NCBI RefSeq assembly: GCF_009793335.1
Contig: NZ_WING01000001.1
Coordinates: 7,378,001-7,442,000, forward strand
DNA from: Actinomadura sp. J1-007
GTDB lineage: Bacteria > Actinomycetota > Actinomycetes > Streptosporangiales > Streptosporangiaceae
Length of the DNA stretch: 64,000 nt
Direction of reading: 5' to 3'
Below the pieces are notes generated by a model that had not been told where the DNA came from, did not search any database, and saw only the letters and a program-made list of their open reading frames with translations. Of the stretch, positions 56,301 through 62,957 are shown piece after piece. Position 1 is the first letter of the stretch. Every line of letters begins with the position of its first letter. The position numbers and the translations under genes are program-made.

Positions 56301-56979
56301 GGAATCCGGCGAATGCCAACGCTGGCTCACCGGCCACACCACCGCCGCCGCCACGCTGCTGATGGACGCAGACGGCCGCTACGCCGTCTCGTCCCCAGGA
56401 TTCGACGAGGAGGGCGCGCGGATCTGGGACCTGCGCACCGGGAATTGCCTGCGCGAGCTGCCGCAAGGCGGCGGCCACAGCTCGCTCGCCCTGAGCCGTA
56501 CCGGTGAGGTGCTGTTGTCACAGCACCCGGACGGCGTCCAGGTATGGGACGTCCCGACCGGCCACCGCCGCCCCCACACCACGCCCGCCTGGCCGGGTAC
56601 GGGCATCGCCCTCTCCGCGGACGGCCGGACGATCGTCTCGACGGGCAAGGACGAGACGGGGGAGCGCAAGACGATGCTGGTCTGGGACCTGCACACCGGG
56701 CAGGGCCACCACGTCGGCGCTTACGCGGGCCCGAGCGCGCCCGCGCTCAGCGCGGACGGCCGGTTCGCGGCCACCGGCGACTGGGACGGCCGGGTCCAGG
56801 TGTGGGACCTCCACGGCGGCGGCTGCCTGCGTGTCCTGGACGGCCATGACGACACCGTCGTGAACCTCGAAATCAGCGCCAACGGCCACATCGTCACCAC
56901 ATTCGACCAATCCGGCGTCACCCGCGTCTGGGAACTGGACTGGGAGTACGACTTCCCCCAAGAAACCTCACGAACGTAA
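53344..56979 (+). CDS. Ser/Thr kinase - TPR - double WD40 propeller protein
   Basis: A 1211-residue cytoplasmic protein with the kinase domain at about 15-310: TGGMG loop, Lys48 (LAVKAP), catalytic loop HQDVKPAN with Asp149 (Gln replaces the usual Arg), DFG with Asp167, and MTPAYCSPEQA. A TPR-like helical part follows (about 330-445, LLDLGKSEQAEALWRRAAQI). I count about 15 WD40 repeats ending in VWDL-type strands. They fall in two groups, seven (452-790) and eight (868-1205), split by a helical insert (EEINRALDRTSAFMADGRFQ). Two propellers are thus likely. No membrane helix. Its architecture resembles PkwA of Thermomonospora curvata. GTG 53344 follows GGGGAAG. Confidence 0.93.
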   Translation: METDTPREWRSGDVVLDLYEVRDVIRTGGMGLVYRVRHRGWDVELAVKAPRLELVATRRGLDDFETEAATWVGLREHPHTVNCVYVRRLDGLPRVFAEWLDGGSLADAVRSGGLYTGGPRAVLGRVLDVAVQTAWGIRHAHRHGLVHQDVKPANVLLTRDGTAKLTDFGLAGARAVAGEVGLVPPGTSVPAGYAGMTPAYCSPEQARAAAWRRGGGRPRERMGRATDTWSWALTVLAMFVGRPPCRSGQAGAEVFAEFVRNGANARGDAAGLPAMPQGLVALLRRCLAREPEQRPKDLDEVAAELAGIYAEALGEPYPRPEPRMAVRLADELSNQALSLLDLGKSEQAEALWRRAAQIDPRNPHVAYNRGLHQWRAGRVTDAQFLADLEAVRAARSDDWRCGYLLGLAHMERGDAQAARSALRAAAAHAPGGARELTAALALADRMPRPEPPVVLADRLDPVSAVAISQDGRTGLSAGAGTIRVWDLIDRRPVRAISTADDASGETYGGVDLALDANGARAVSAEEGGPARIWDLTTGRLDRVLTDRAEGGQSPPVQRADRPINPNGLVAMSADGRLALSLHDDGAVRTWDTATGRRLNVLKEGPGGEGYFRSVGLSADGRIALGLGKVHSGPWMWGDSGVVQVWDTRTGRLLRNFGTGCVMAWLSADGRTVVAQEGRYAEARVRVWDVETGRERCAVDRPGGRGWSFAVSGDGRVALSTRETGVQCWELTTGRCLHTWPMARPGPDWGELTVALSADGRVALVGDDSGTVTLREVPREGPAAVWSYVLPRAATDRLRGNEEINRALDRTSAFMADGRFQRAADEIRRARAVPGYRRHLALLDRWQDLARAGRRGTLTDAWPRDVLPTVGQFRSMVCGTTMSLDGSLALVSNERGTVRAWDLRAGGRHRSLEGHSGRVPSLAVSGDGRIAVSAGEDGTVRVWEAESGHCRHVLRGHSGWVNEVAVSVDGRVGLSAGDDATLRVWDLESGECQRWLTGHTTAAATLLMDADGRYAVSSPGFDEEGARIWDLRTGNCLRELPQGGGHSSLALSRTGEVLLSQHPDGVQVWDVPTGHRRPHTTPAWPGTGIALSADGRTIVSTGKDETGERKTMLVWDLHTGQGHHVGAYAGPSAPALSADGRFAATGDWDGRVQVWDLHGGGCLRVLDGHDDTVVNLEISANGHIVTTFDQSGVTRVWELDWEYDFPQETSRT

Positions 56980-56994
56980 GCGACCTGTCGGTCC

Positions 56995-57441
56995 CTACAC
57001 AGACGCGGTGCGGGCTCTCACCGGAAGGCGACTGCGGAGAAGCCTCGGCCAGGCGGAAGGGCGGCGCACCCCGGAGAGCAGCACGGGAAGCGGGTCAGAG
57101 AACGAACGACGCGTCCGGATCACGCCGCCGACGACGGTGAACCGGTCGCAGACGCTGAACTCGACGGGCCCGCGGCCGAGGCTCGCGGTGCAGGCTGACT
57201 CGATGTAGACGGTGTCGCCTTCGACGGCTGTGCGGACGACCGTGAGCGCCATGTCGGGGAACAGGACGAACAAGCGCCGGAACATGTCCTCGATGGCCGT
57301 CACGCCGTGGGCGGTGGGGAACATGGGCTGCGTGAACGTCGCGTCCGGGGCGATGAGCGGGCGGAAGTGGTCGAGGAACGCGTTGGGTTTGGGCAGTGCC
57401 CAGCCTGCGGCGAACGCGGCGGGAAACTCGTCGGGAGTCAT
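56995..57441 (-). CDS. SnoaL-like nuclear transport factor 2 family protein
   Basis: A 148-residue NTF2-fold protein. The core is DEFPAAFAAGWALPKPNAFL, then LIAPDATFTQPMFPTAHGVT and MFRRLFVLFPDMALTVVRTA, and the strands VYIESACTASLGRGPVEFSV with CDRFTVVGGVIRTRRSF. A basic tail of about 25 residues follows. ATG 57441 overlaps the (restored) stop of the hydrolase gene by ATGA, so the two proteins are translationally coupled and likely act on the same compound. Possible isomerase, cyclase or binding function; not decided. Confidence 0.85.
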   Translation of the reverse strand: MTPDEFPAAFAAGWALPKPNAFLDHFRPLIAPDATFTQPMFPTAHGVTAIEDMFRRLFVLFPDMALTVVRTAVEGDTVYIESACTASLGRGPVEFSVCDRFTVVGGVIRTRRSFSDPLPVLLSGVRRPSAWPRLLRSRLPVRARTASV

Positions 57442-58300
57442 CGGACGTCCTCTCCGTCCAGGAACCCGCGAGCAGTTCGGTGAGCCGTTCGGGCTGGTCA
57501 TGCGGCACGAACGTCCCCGAATCCCTGACCACCTCAAGCCGTCCGCGGGGGAACGCGCCGGCCAGCCGCCGGCCGAGCGCCATGGGGAAGAGGCGGTCGC
57601 GGTCGGCCCAGACGACCAGGACCGGCCGGTCGTACCCGCCGAACGTGCGGGCGGCGGCGAGGGTCTGGGCGCTGGACGCCCCGGTCATGAGCTTGGCGAT
57701 GTCGCGGCGGACGCCCGGGTCGGCGGCGAGCGGAGCGGCCCAGTGCCGCACCGAGCCGGGACGGCGCTCCATGACGGCCCCGAACCCCAGCCGCGACCGG
57801 GCGATGGCCGGAACGTTCATCGCGGCGGCCATCGCGCGCACCGCCCCGGGGACGGCGGCCAGGCGGAACAGCGGCCGGAAGGCGCCGGGCGGGAAGACCT
57901 CGAAGGCGTCGCAGGCCACCAGCGCCAGCGCGGCGACCCGTTCGGGATGCGCGGCCGTGACGAGCTGCGCGATGACCCCGCCGCTGTCGTTGCCGACGAG
58001 GACGGCGCTGGACTCGCCCAGCCGGTCCAGGACCTCGACGACCAGTTCGGCCACGCCGGGCGGGGAGAGGTCGGCGTCCGCCCGCATCGGGCGGCCGTGC
58101 GCTCCGAACGGCCAGTCGACCGTGACGCACCGGTGCCGTTCGGCGAGTCCGGCGACCACGGGCGACCAGACGTCCGGTCCGGCGAGGAAGCCCTGGAGGA
58201 ACAGCACGGCGGGTCCGGGGCCCTCGCCGTCCGTCCGGTAGCGGACCTGACCGCGCGACGTCTCCAGCACGTTCTGACCAACAGTCGAAAACTGACTCAT
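57438..58300 (-). CDS. Alpha/beta hydrolase, haloalkane dehalogenase/epoxide hydrolase-like (frame broken at the end)
   Basis: A roughly 287-residue soluble hydrolase. Motifs: LFLQGFLAGPDVWSPVVAGL (oxyanion), LVGNDSGGVIAQLV with Asp in the nucleophile place of GNDSGG, VLVVWADRDRLFP (acid) and a late RDSGTFVPHDQPERLTELL with the His. An Asp nucleophile, if correct, points to the dehalogenase/epoxide-hydrolase side; GxDxG versus GxSxG reading should be checked. One G restored in the GGG run (minus strand, 57465-57467) gives GFLDGEDVR and a stop at 57438 that overlaps the SnoaL-like start. Divergent from TetR; the start codon lies inside the operator. Confidence 0.82.
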
Positions 58301-58313
58301 AGTCGAAGACTGT
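58281..58313. promoter_or_regulatory. TetR operator covering the hydrolase start
   Basis: A 33-bp imperfect dyad with outer arms ACAGTC and GACTGT; inside, CAGT-N5-ACTG (58282-58294) and AGTC-GAA-GACT (58301-58311) form two sub-palindromes. It contains the ATG of the hydrolase (58300-58298) and abuts the -10 TATCCT (58313-58318) of the TetR gene, whose ATG 58326 is 7 bases further. Confidence 0.75.
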
Positions 58314-58325
58314 ATCCTGGTCGGC

Positions 58326-58934
58326 ATGACCGTCAAGGGCCGCAGGGCCGAGTACAGGGAACTCACCAGGGGCGCGGTGCTCGACGCGGCCGCGGGCCTC
58401 TTCGCCGAGCAGGGGTTCGCCGCGACCACCATCGACGACGTCGCCCAGGCGGCCCGCGTCGGCAAGGGGACGGTCTACTACCACTTCACCGACAAGGCCC
58501 ACCTGTTCGAGGCCGTGTTCCGCGACCGCCAGGAGCAGTTGGTGGAGAACGTCGCCGCCGCGGCGACGCGCCATCGGCGGCCCTGGCCGCGGCTGACCGC
58601 CGCGCTGGACGCCTACCTTGAGGGAGCGGTCGCCGACGCCGCGCACCGTTCACTGCTCCAGCAGGCCCCCGCGGCGCTGGGCGCCGAGCGCTGCCGCGAA
58701 CTGGACGAGCAGCTAGGACTGCCCGCGTTGCAGGCGCTCCTGGACGACCTGGCCACGGCGGGGGAGCTGTCGGCGCCGCCCGGCCCGATGCTGACACGCC
58801 TGCTCTTCAGCGCCCTCTGCGAAGCGGCCATGACCGCCGGCGCCGACCCCGATCCGGCCGGAGCGCGCCGCGCCGCCGCCGAAGCACTGCACGCCATCCT
58901 GGCCGGCCTGCGGCGAGAGCCGCCCGCCCCTTGA
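58326..58934 (+). CDS. TetR-family transcriptional regulator
   Basis: A 202-residue repressor. The DNA-binding domain covers residues 10-60: TRGAVLDAAAGLFAEQGFAA, then TIDDVAQAARVGKGTVYYHF. The ligand domain has FRDRQEQLVENVAAAATRH and LTRLLFSALCEAAMTAGAD. It is probably leaderless, as there is no ribosome site and TATCCT lies 7 bases before the ATG. It should repress itself and the hydrolase/SnoaL operon through the dyad at 58281. Confidence 0.92.
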   Translation: MTVKGRRAEYRELTRGAVLDAAAGLFAEQGFAATTIDDVAQAARVGKGTVYYHFTDKAHLFEAVFRDRQEQLVENVAAAATRHRRPWPRLTAALDAYLEGAVADAAHRSLLQQAPAALGAERCRELDEQLGLPALQALLDDLATAGELSAPPGPMLTRLLFSALCEAAMTAGADPDPAGARRAAAEALHAILAGLRREPPAP

Positions 58935-59111
58935 GGCTTCAGCAACTAAGCCGTCCTGGCCGGCGCATCCGCCAGGGGCGGGCCCGGCCGCCGCTTCGGT
59001 CGCGGTGACGGTGCCCATTTGCAAAGATCACGGCAAGTCCCGGGCCGGGGCGACGGCCTGCGGGCGGGACGCGACCGGGAGCCGACGACGAGAAGAGGAA
59101 GTGAGAGGGAC

Positions 59112-59939
59112 ATGGCGGGAACGGCCGTGGCGCTGCGGCGCTACCCGGTCAAGTCGATGCTGGGCGAGGAGCTGCCCTCGGTGGAGGTGGCCGCGACGGG
59201 CCTCGCCGGTGACCGCGGCTGGGCGCTCCTCGACGCCGAGACCGGGCGGGTCGCCAGCGCCAAGAGCCCCCGGCTCTGGCGCGACCTGCTGACGATGTCG
59301 GCGGTGGCCGACGGCGACGGGGTACGGATCGTCCTGCCGGACGGCCGTACGGTGCGCAGCGGCGACGCCCGCGCCGACGCGGAGCTGTCCGAGGCGCTCG
59401 GACGCCGGGTCACGCTCACCGACACCCGCCCTGAAGGCGCCACGCTGGCGCGCGCCGTCCCCGACCAGGTCCTCGCGGCGGGGATCACCGCCGAGGTGGA
59501 GGACGAGGAGGTCGTCCTCGGGCAGGGCTCGCCGCCCGGCACGTTCGTCGACTTCGCGCCCGTCCACCTGGTCGGAACGGCGACGTTGGCCGCGATCGCC
59601 GAAGCGGGGGAACGCGGCGTCATGGAGGCCGCGCGGTACCGGCCCAACATCGTCCTCGACACCGGCGACGGCGCGGGCTTCGGGGAGAACGACTGGGTCG
59701 GTCGCGACTTGCGGGTCGGCGAGGCCGTACTGCGCGTCATGGCGCCGACGCCGCGCTGCTCGGTGCCGACGCTGGAACACGGCACGCTGCCCCGCGACAC
59801 CGGCGCGCTGCGGATCCCCGCTCGGCTCAACCTCGTCGAGCCGGTGCCCGGCATGGGCCCGCGCCCGTGCGCAGGCGTCTACGCGCAGGTCGTGACGCCG
59901 GGCCGGGTGAACGCCGGAGACCCGTTCCGACTCCTGTGA
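59112..59939 (+). CDS. MOSC-domain protein
   Basis: A 275-residue protein with an N-terminal MOSC beta-barrel (VALRRYPVKSMLGEELPSVE onward, residues 5-95) and the MOSC core. The late GVMEAARYRPNIVLD, GENDWVGRDLRVGEAVLRV and PTPRCSVPTLEHGTL segments carry the conserved Cys that in mARC-type and sulfurase-type relatives binds molybdenum cofactor or sulfur. It may be an oxidoreductase component or sulfur carrier; YcbX/mARC-like is my best guess. ATG 59112 follows GAGAGGGAC. No molybdopterin genes are adjacent. Confidence 0.88.
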   Translation: MAGTAVALRRYPVKSMLGEELPSVEVAATGLAGDRGWALLDAETGRVASAKSPRLWRDLLTMSAVADGDGVRIVLPDGRTVRSGDARADAELSEALGRRVTLTDTRPEGATLARAVPDQVLAAGITAEVEDEEVVLGQGSPPGTFVDFAPVHLVGTATLAAIAEAGERGVMEAARYRPNIVLDTGDGAGFGENDWVGRDLRVGEAVLRVMAPTPRCSVPTLEHGTLPRDTGALRIPARLNLVEPVPGMGPRPCAGVYAQVVTPGRVNAGDPFRLL

Positions 59940-60057
59940 ACGCGCACCGCGACGCCCCGCCCGCGCGGACGTGCGGCGCGGACCCGTGGACGCTGGCGTA
60001 TGCGGTCCAGAGTCTCAACCATGTTCGCTGAAGCCTTCCGCCGATTGACTGAAGTAC

Positions 60058-60932
60058 ATGACAACGAACCGGAACACCACTGCCGCGAACCCCGGCCTCA
60101 CCCTGGTGCTCGGGGCGACGGGCAAGACCGGCCGCCGCGTGGCCGCCCGGCTGGAGGAGCTGGACGCGCCGGTGCGGCGGGCGTCGCGCTCCAGCGACCA
60201 GCCCTTCGACTGGACCGACCCGGGCACCTGGGCGCCCGCGCTCGCCGGGGCGGCGGCGGTCTACCTGGCGTACTCCCCGGACCTGGCCGCGCCCGGGGCG
60301 CCCGAGGCGATCGGCGCGTTCACCGCGGCGATGCGCGAGGCGGGCGTCCGGCACGTGGTGCTGCTGTCGGGACGGGGCGAGCCCGAGGCCGAGCAGTGCG
60401 AACGGCTCGTCCGCGACTCCGGCCTGGGCTGGACGATCGTGCGGGCGAGCTGGTTCGCGCAGAACTTCAGCGAGGACTACCTGCTGGACCCGGTCCGCGG
60501 CGGCCGGGTCGTGCTGCCCGCCGGGGACGTGCCCGAGCCGTTCGTGGACGCCGACGACATCGCCGACGTCGCGGTCGCCGCCCTCACCCGCCCCGACCGC
60601 CATCAGGGCCGGGCGTACGAGCTGACCGGGCCCCGCGCGCTGACGTTCGCGCAGGCCGTCGGCCAGATCGCCGCCGCGACCGGACGCCCGGTCGGCTACC
60701 TCCAGGTGCCGCCCGCCGACTACAGTGCGGCCCTCCAGGACGAGGGGTGCCGGCCGAGGTCGCCGAGATGCTGACCTACCTGTTCACCACCGTGCTGGAC
60801 GGCCGCAACAGCGCCGTCGCCGACGGCGTCCAGCGCGCGCTCGGCCGCCCGGCCCGCGACTTCGCCGACTACGCCCACCGCACCGCCGCCACCGGCGTCT
60901 GGAACACCCACGAAGAGGAAGCCGCCCGATGA
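60058..60932 (+). CDS. NmrA/SDR-type NAD(P)-binding protein (frame broken)
   Basis: A roughly 291-residue atypical short-chain dehydrogenase: LVLGATGKTGRRVAARLEEL is the nucleotide motif (about residue 15), RRASRSSDQPFDWTDPGTWA the cofactor phosphate region, and HVVLLSGRGEPEAEQCERLV and TIVRASWFAQNFSEDYLLDP the family's later blocks, which lack the Tyr-Lys pair, so catalysis is uncertain. One G restored at 60744-60747 gives QDEGVPAEVAEMLTYLFTTV and extends the frame to a stop at 60930-60932 that overlaps the next ATG (ATGA). The gene is thus the first of a coupled pair with a DUF1772 protein. Confidence 0.85.
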
Positions 60933-61429
60933 AGACCACCCTGACCACGATCTGCGCGGCGGTGTCGCTGGTGATGACCGCCGGCATCGCCGGCACCTTC
61001 TTCGCCTTCTCCGTCGCGGTGATGCCCGGCCTCAACGCCGCCAAGGCCACCACCGCGATCGAGTCGATGCAGACCATCAACCAGAAGATCCAGAACCCCG
61101 CGTTCCTGGGCGCGTTCATGCTCGCCCCGGTGTTCGCCGCCCTCGTCGGCGTCCTGCTGTGGACCTCCGGGCAGCACGGCGCCGCCTGGCTGTTCTTCGC
61201 CGCCGCCGCCGTCTACGTCGTCGGCGCGTTCCTGCCCACGGTCGCGGTGAACGTCCCGATGAACAACGACCTGGACGCGGTGAAGCTCAGCGGTCTGCAC
61301 GACGCCGCCAAGACCTGGTCCGACTACACAGGCAAGTGGACGGCCTGGAATCACGTCCGCGGCCTGTTCTCGTTCGTCAGCCTCCTGCTGATGTCCTACG
61401 CCACCTACCGGTGGGCCAAGGACTCCTGA
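60929..61429 (+). CDS. DUF1772 (anthrone-oxygenase-like) membrane protein
   Basis: A 166-residue protein with four hydrophobic helices (residues 5-35, 57-77, 82-103 and 142-160) and the family phrases GTFFAFSVAVMPGL, FLPTVAVNVPMNNDLDAV and WTAWNHVRGLFSF. DUF1772 includes fungal-type anthrone oxygenases of polyketide tailoring; the bacterial members are mostly unstudied. ATG 60929 overlaps the stop of the NmrA-like gene, so both are made from one message, suggesting a joint redox role on a small aromatic. No metal ligands stand out beyond the conserved NN-D and NH motifs. Confidence 0.87.
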   Translation: MKTTLTTICAAVSLVMTAGIAGTFFAFSVAVMPGLNAAKATTAIESMQTINQKIQNPAFLGAFMLAPVFAALVGVLLWTSGQHGAAWLFFAAAAVYVVGAFLPTVAVNVPMNNDLDAVKLSGLHDAAKTWSDYTGKWTAWNHVRGLFSFVSLLLMSYATYRWAKDS

Positions 61430-61521
61430 CGGCGGCCCGGCGAGAGTCATGCCGTGGTCGGAGAACGGGTTTCGACCGTGGTCGGATGACCGGGAGACGC
61501 GGGCGGCCGAAGCTGGGCGCC

Positions 61522-62241
61522 ATGACAACACAGACCGAGGGCGCCCCGGCCATCAGGGTCGAGGGGCTGACGAAACGGTACGGCCGCCGCACGGTGGTGG
61601 ACGATCTGACGTTCACGGTCAGGCCGGGCGCGGTGACGGGCTTCTTCGGCCCGAACGGCGCGGGCAAGACCACCGCCCTGAAGGCGGTCGTCGGACTGGC
61701 GCGGCCGTCGGCGGGCGCGGTGTCGGTGCTGGGGGCGCCGGCGGCGTCGGTGGCGCCGGACGCGCGCAGGGTCGGCGTCCACATCGAGCCGTGCGGCGCG
61801 CACCCCGCCCGGTCGGCCCGCGCCCACCTGCGGGCGCTGGCGCTGTCGGCGGGGCTGCCGCGCCGCCGCGTCGAGGAGGTCCTGGAGGCCGCCGAGCTGG
61901 CGGGCGCGGCGGGCCGCCGGGTCGGCGCGTTCTCGCTGGGGATGCGGCAGCGGCTCGGGCTCGCCGCCGCGCTGCTGGGCGACCCGGAGGTCCTGGTGCT
62001 GGACGAGCCGGCCAACGGGCTGGACCCGCAGGGCATCCGCTGGCTCCGGACGATGCTGCGCGAGCGGGCCGCGAAGGGCGGCACGGTGCTGCTGTCCAGC
62101 CACCTGCTCGCGGAGGCCGCGCGGACCGTTGACGACGTGGTCGTCATCGACCGTGGCAGGCTGGTGCACGAGGGACCGATCAGCGAGGTGGAGTCGCTGG
62201 AGGACGTGTTCCTGGAGCTCACCGGAGGGTTGGAACGATGA
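61522..62241 (+). CDS. ABC transporter ATP-binding protein
   Basis: A 239-residue ATPase of the ABC-2 exporter type: Walker A GPNGAGKTTALK (about 41-52), signature FSLGMRQRLGLAAAL, Walker B VLVLDEPANGLDPQG, H-loop LLSSHLLAEA, and the short C-terminal strand region typical of drug or antibiotic exporters. It drives the permease encoded next (ATGA overlap at 62238). ATG 61522 has no clear ribosome site. With the sensor kinase that follows it forms a transporter plus two-component set, as in peptide-antibiotic or lipid-stress responses. Confidence 0.93.
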   Translation: MTTQTEGAPAIRVEGLTKRYGRRTVVDDLTFTVRPGAVTGFFGPNGAGKTTALKAVVGLARPSAGAVSVLGAPAASVAPDARRVGVHIEPCGAHPARSARAHLRALALSAGLPRRRVEEVLEAAELAGAAGRRVGAFSLGMRQRLGLAAALLGDPEVLVLDEPANGLDPQGIRWLRTMLRERAAKGGTVLLSSHLLAEAARTVDDVVVIDRGRLVHEGPISEVESLEDVFLELTGGLER

Positions 62242-62957
62242 TCGGCCTGCTTCGCGGGGAGCTGCTCAAGTCGGTGACGACCCGCGCCGTGTGGGGGTTC
62301 GCGGCCGGGGGGACGGCCTTCGCCGTCCTGAACGCGGTGATCGTCGCCGTGGCGTCGGGAACGATCGACGAGGTGCCGGAGAAGAAGGAGGCGCTGGCCG
62401 GGTTCCCCGTCCTGTTGCTGCTGTGGGGACTGGTCGGCGCGGCGGGCGAGTACCGGCACCGGACCGCCGCGCCGACGGCGCTGGTGGCCCGGCGCGGCCG
62501 CGGAACCGTCCTGGCGGTGCGGATCGCGGCGTACGCGCTGACCGGTCTCGGGCTGGCGCTGCTGATCAACGCGGTGGCGGTCGGTGTGGCGCTGCCGCTG
62601 CTGGCCGACCAGCCCGGCCCGGACCTGACGTCCGGCCAGGTGGCCGAGGTCGCGGCGGCCAACGTCTCGGCGCTGGTGCTGGCGACGGTGCTGGGCGCGG
62701 CGCTCGGCGCGCTGATCCGAAGCCCGGTCGTCGGCGCGGTGGTCCTGATGACCCTGGCCCTGGTGGTCCAGCCCCTGGTGAGCGGCGCGTGGGAGCGGGA
62801 GGCGAACCTCTCGCCGTTCGGCGCGGTCGGCGTCATGACGGGCGGGACCCACAACACGACCCTCACGGTCGCGCAGGCCGGCGCGGTGTTCGCGGCCTGG
62901 ACGGTGCTGGTGGTGCTGGTCGCGGTCGGGTGCGAACGACGGCGTGACCTGGCGTGA
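62238..62957 (+). CDS. ABC-2 type permease
   Basis: A 239-residue membrane subunit with six predicted helices (about 18-37, 54-72, 84-106, 137-160, 165-185 and 212-230) and the ABC-2 features LRGELLKSVTTRAVWGFAA at the N-terminus and EYRHRTAAPTALVARRGR, the motif that faces the ATPase after helix 2. Substrate unknown; related transporters export antibiotics or membrane-active agents. It is coupled at both ends: its ATG overlaps the ATPase stop and its stop overlaps the GTG of the kinase. Confidence 0.9.
   Translation: MIGLLRGELLKSVTTRAVWGFAAGGTAFAVLNAVIVAVASGTIDEVPEKKEALAGFPVLLLLWGLVGAAGEYRHRTAAPTALVARRGRGTVLAVRIAAYALTGLGLALLINAVAVGVALPLLADQPGPDLTSGQVAEVAAANVSALVLATVLGAALGALIRSPVVGAVVLMTLALVVQPLVSGAWEREANLSPFGAVGVMTGGTHNTTLTVAQAGAVFAAWTVLVVLVAVGCERRRDLA

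Noticed and set aside
20131..60932. The frame breaks as programmed frameshifts or phase-variable genes
   Set aside because: The runs are only three to five bases, no slippery heptamer or downstream pseudoknot is evident, the affected genes are unrelated, and every change is a loss that restores one continuous family sequence.
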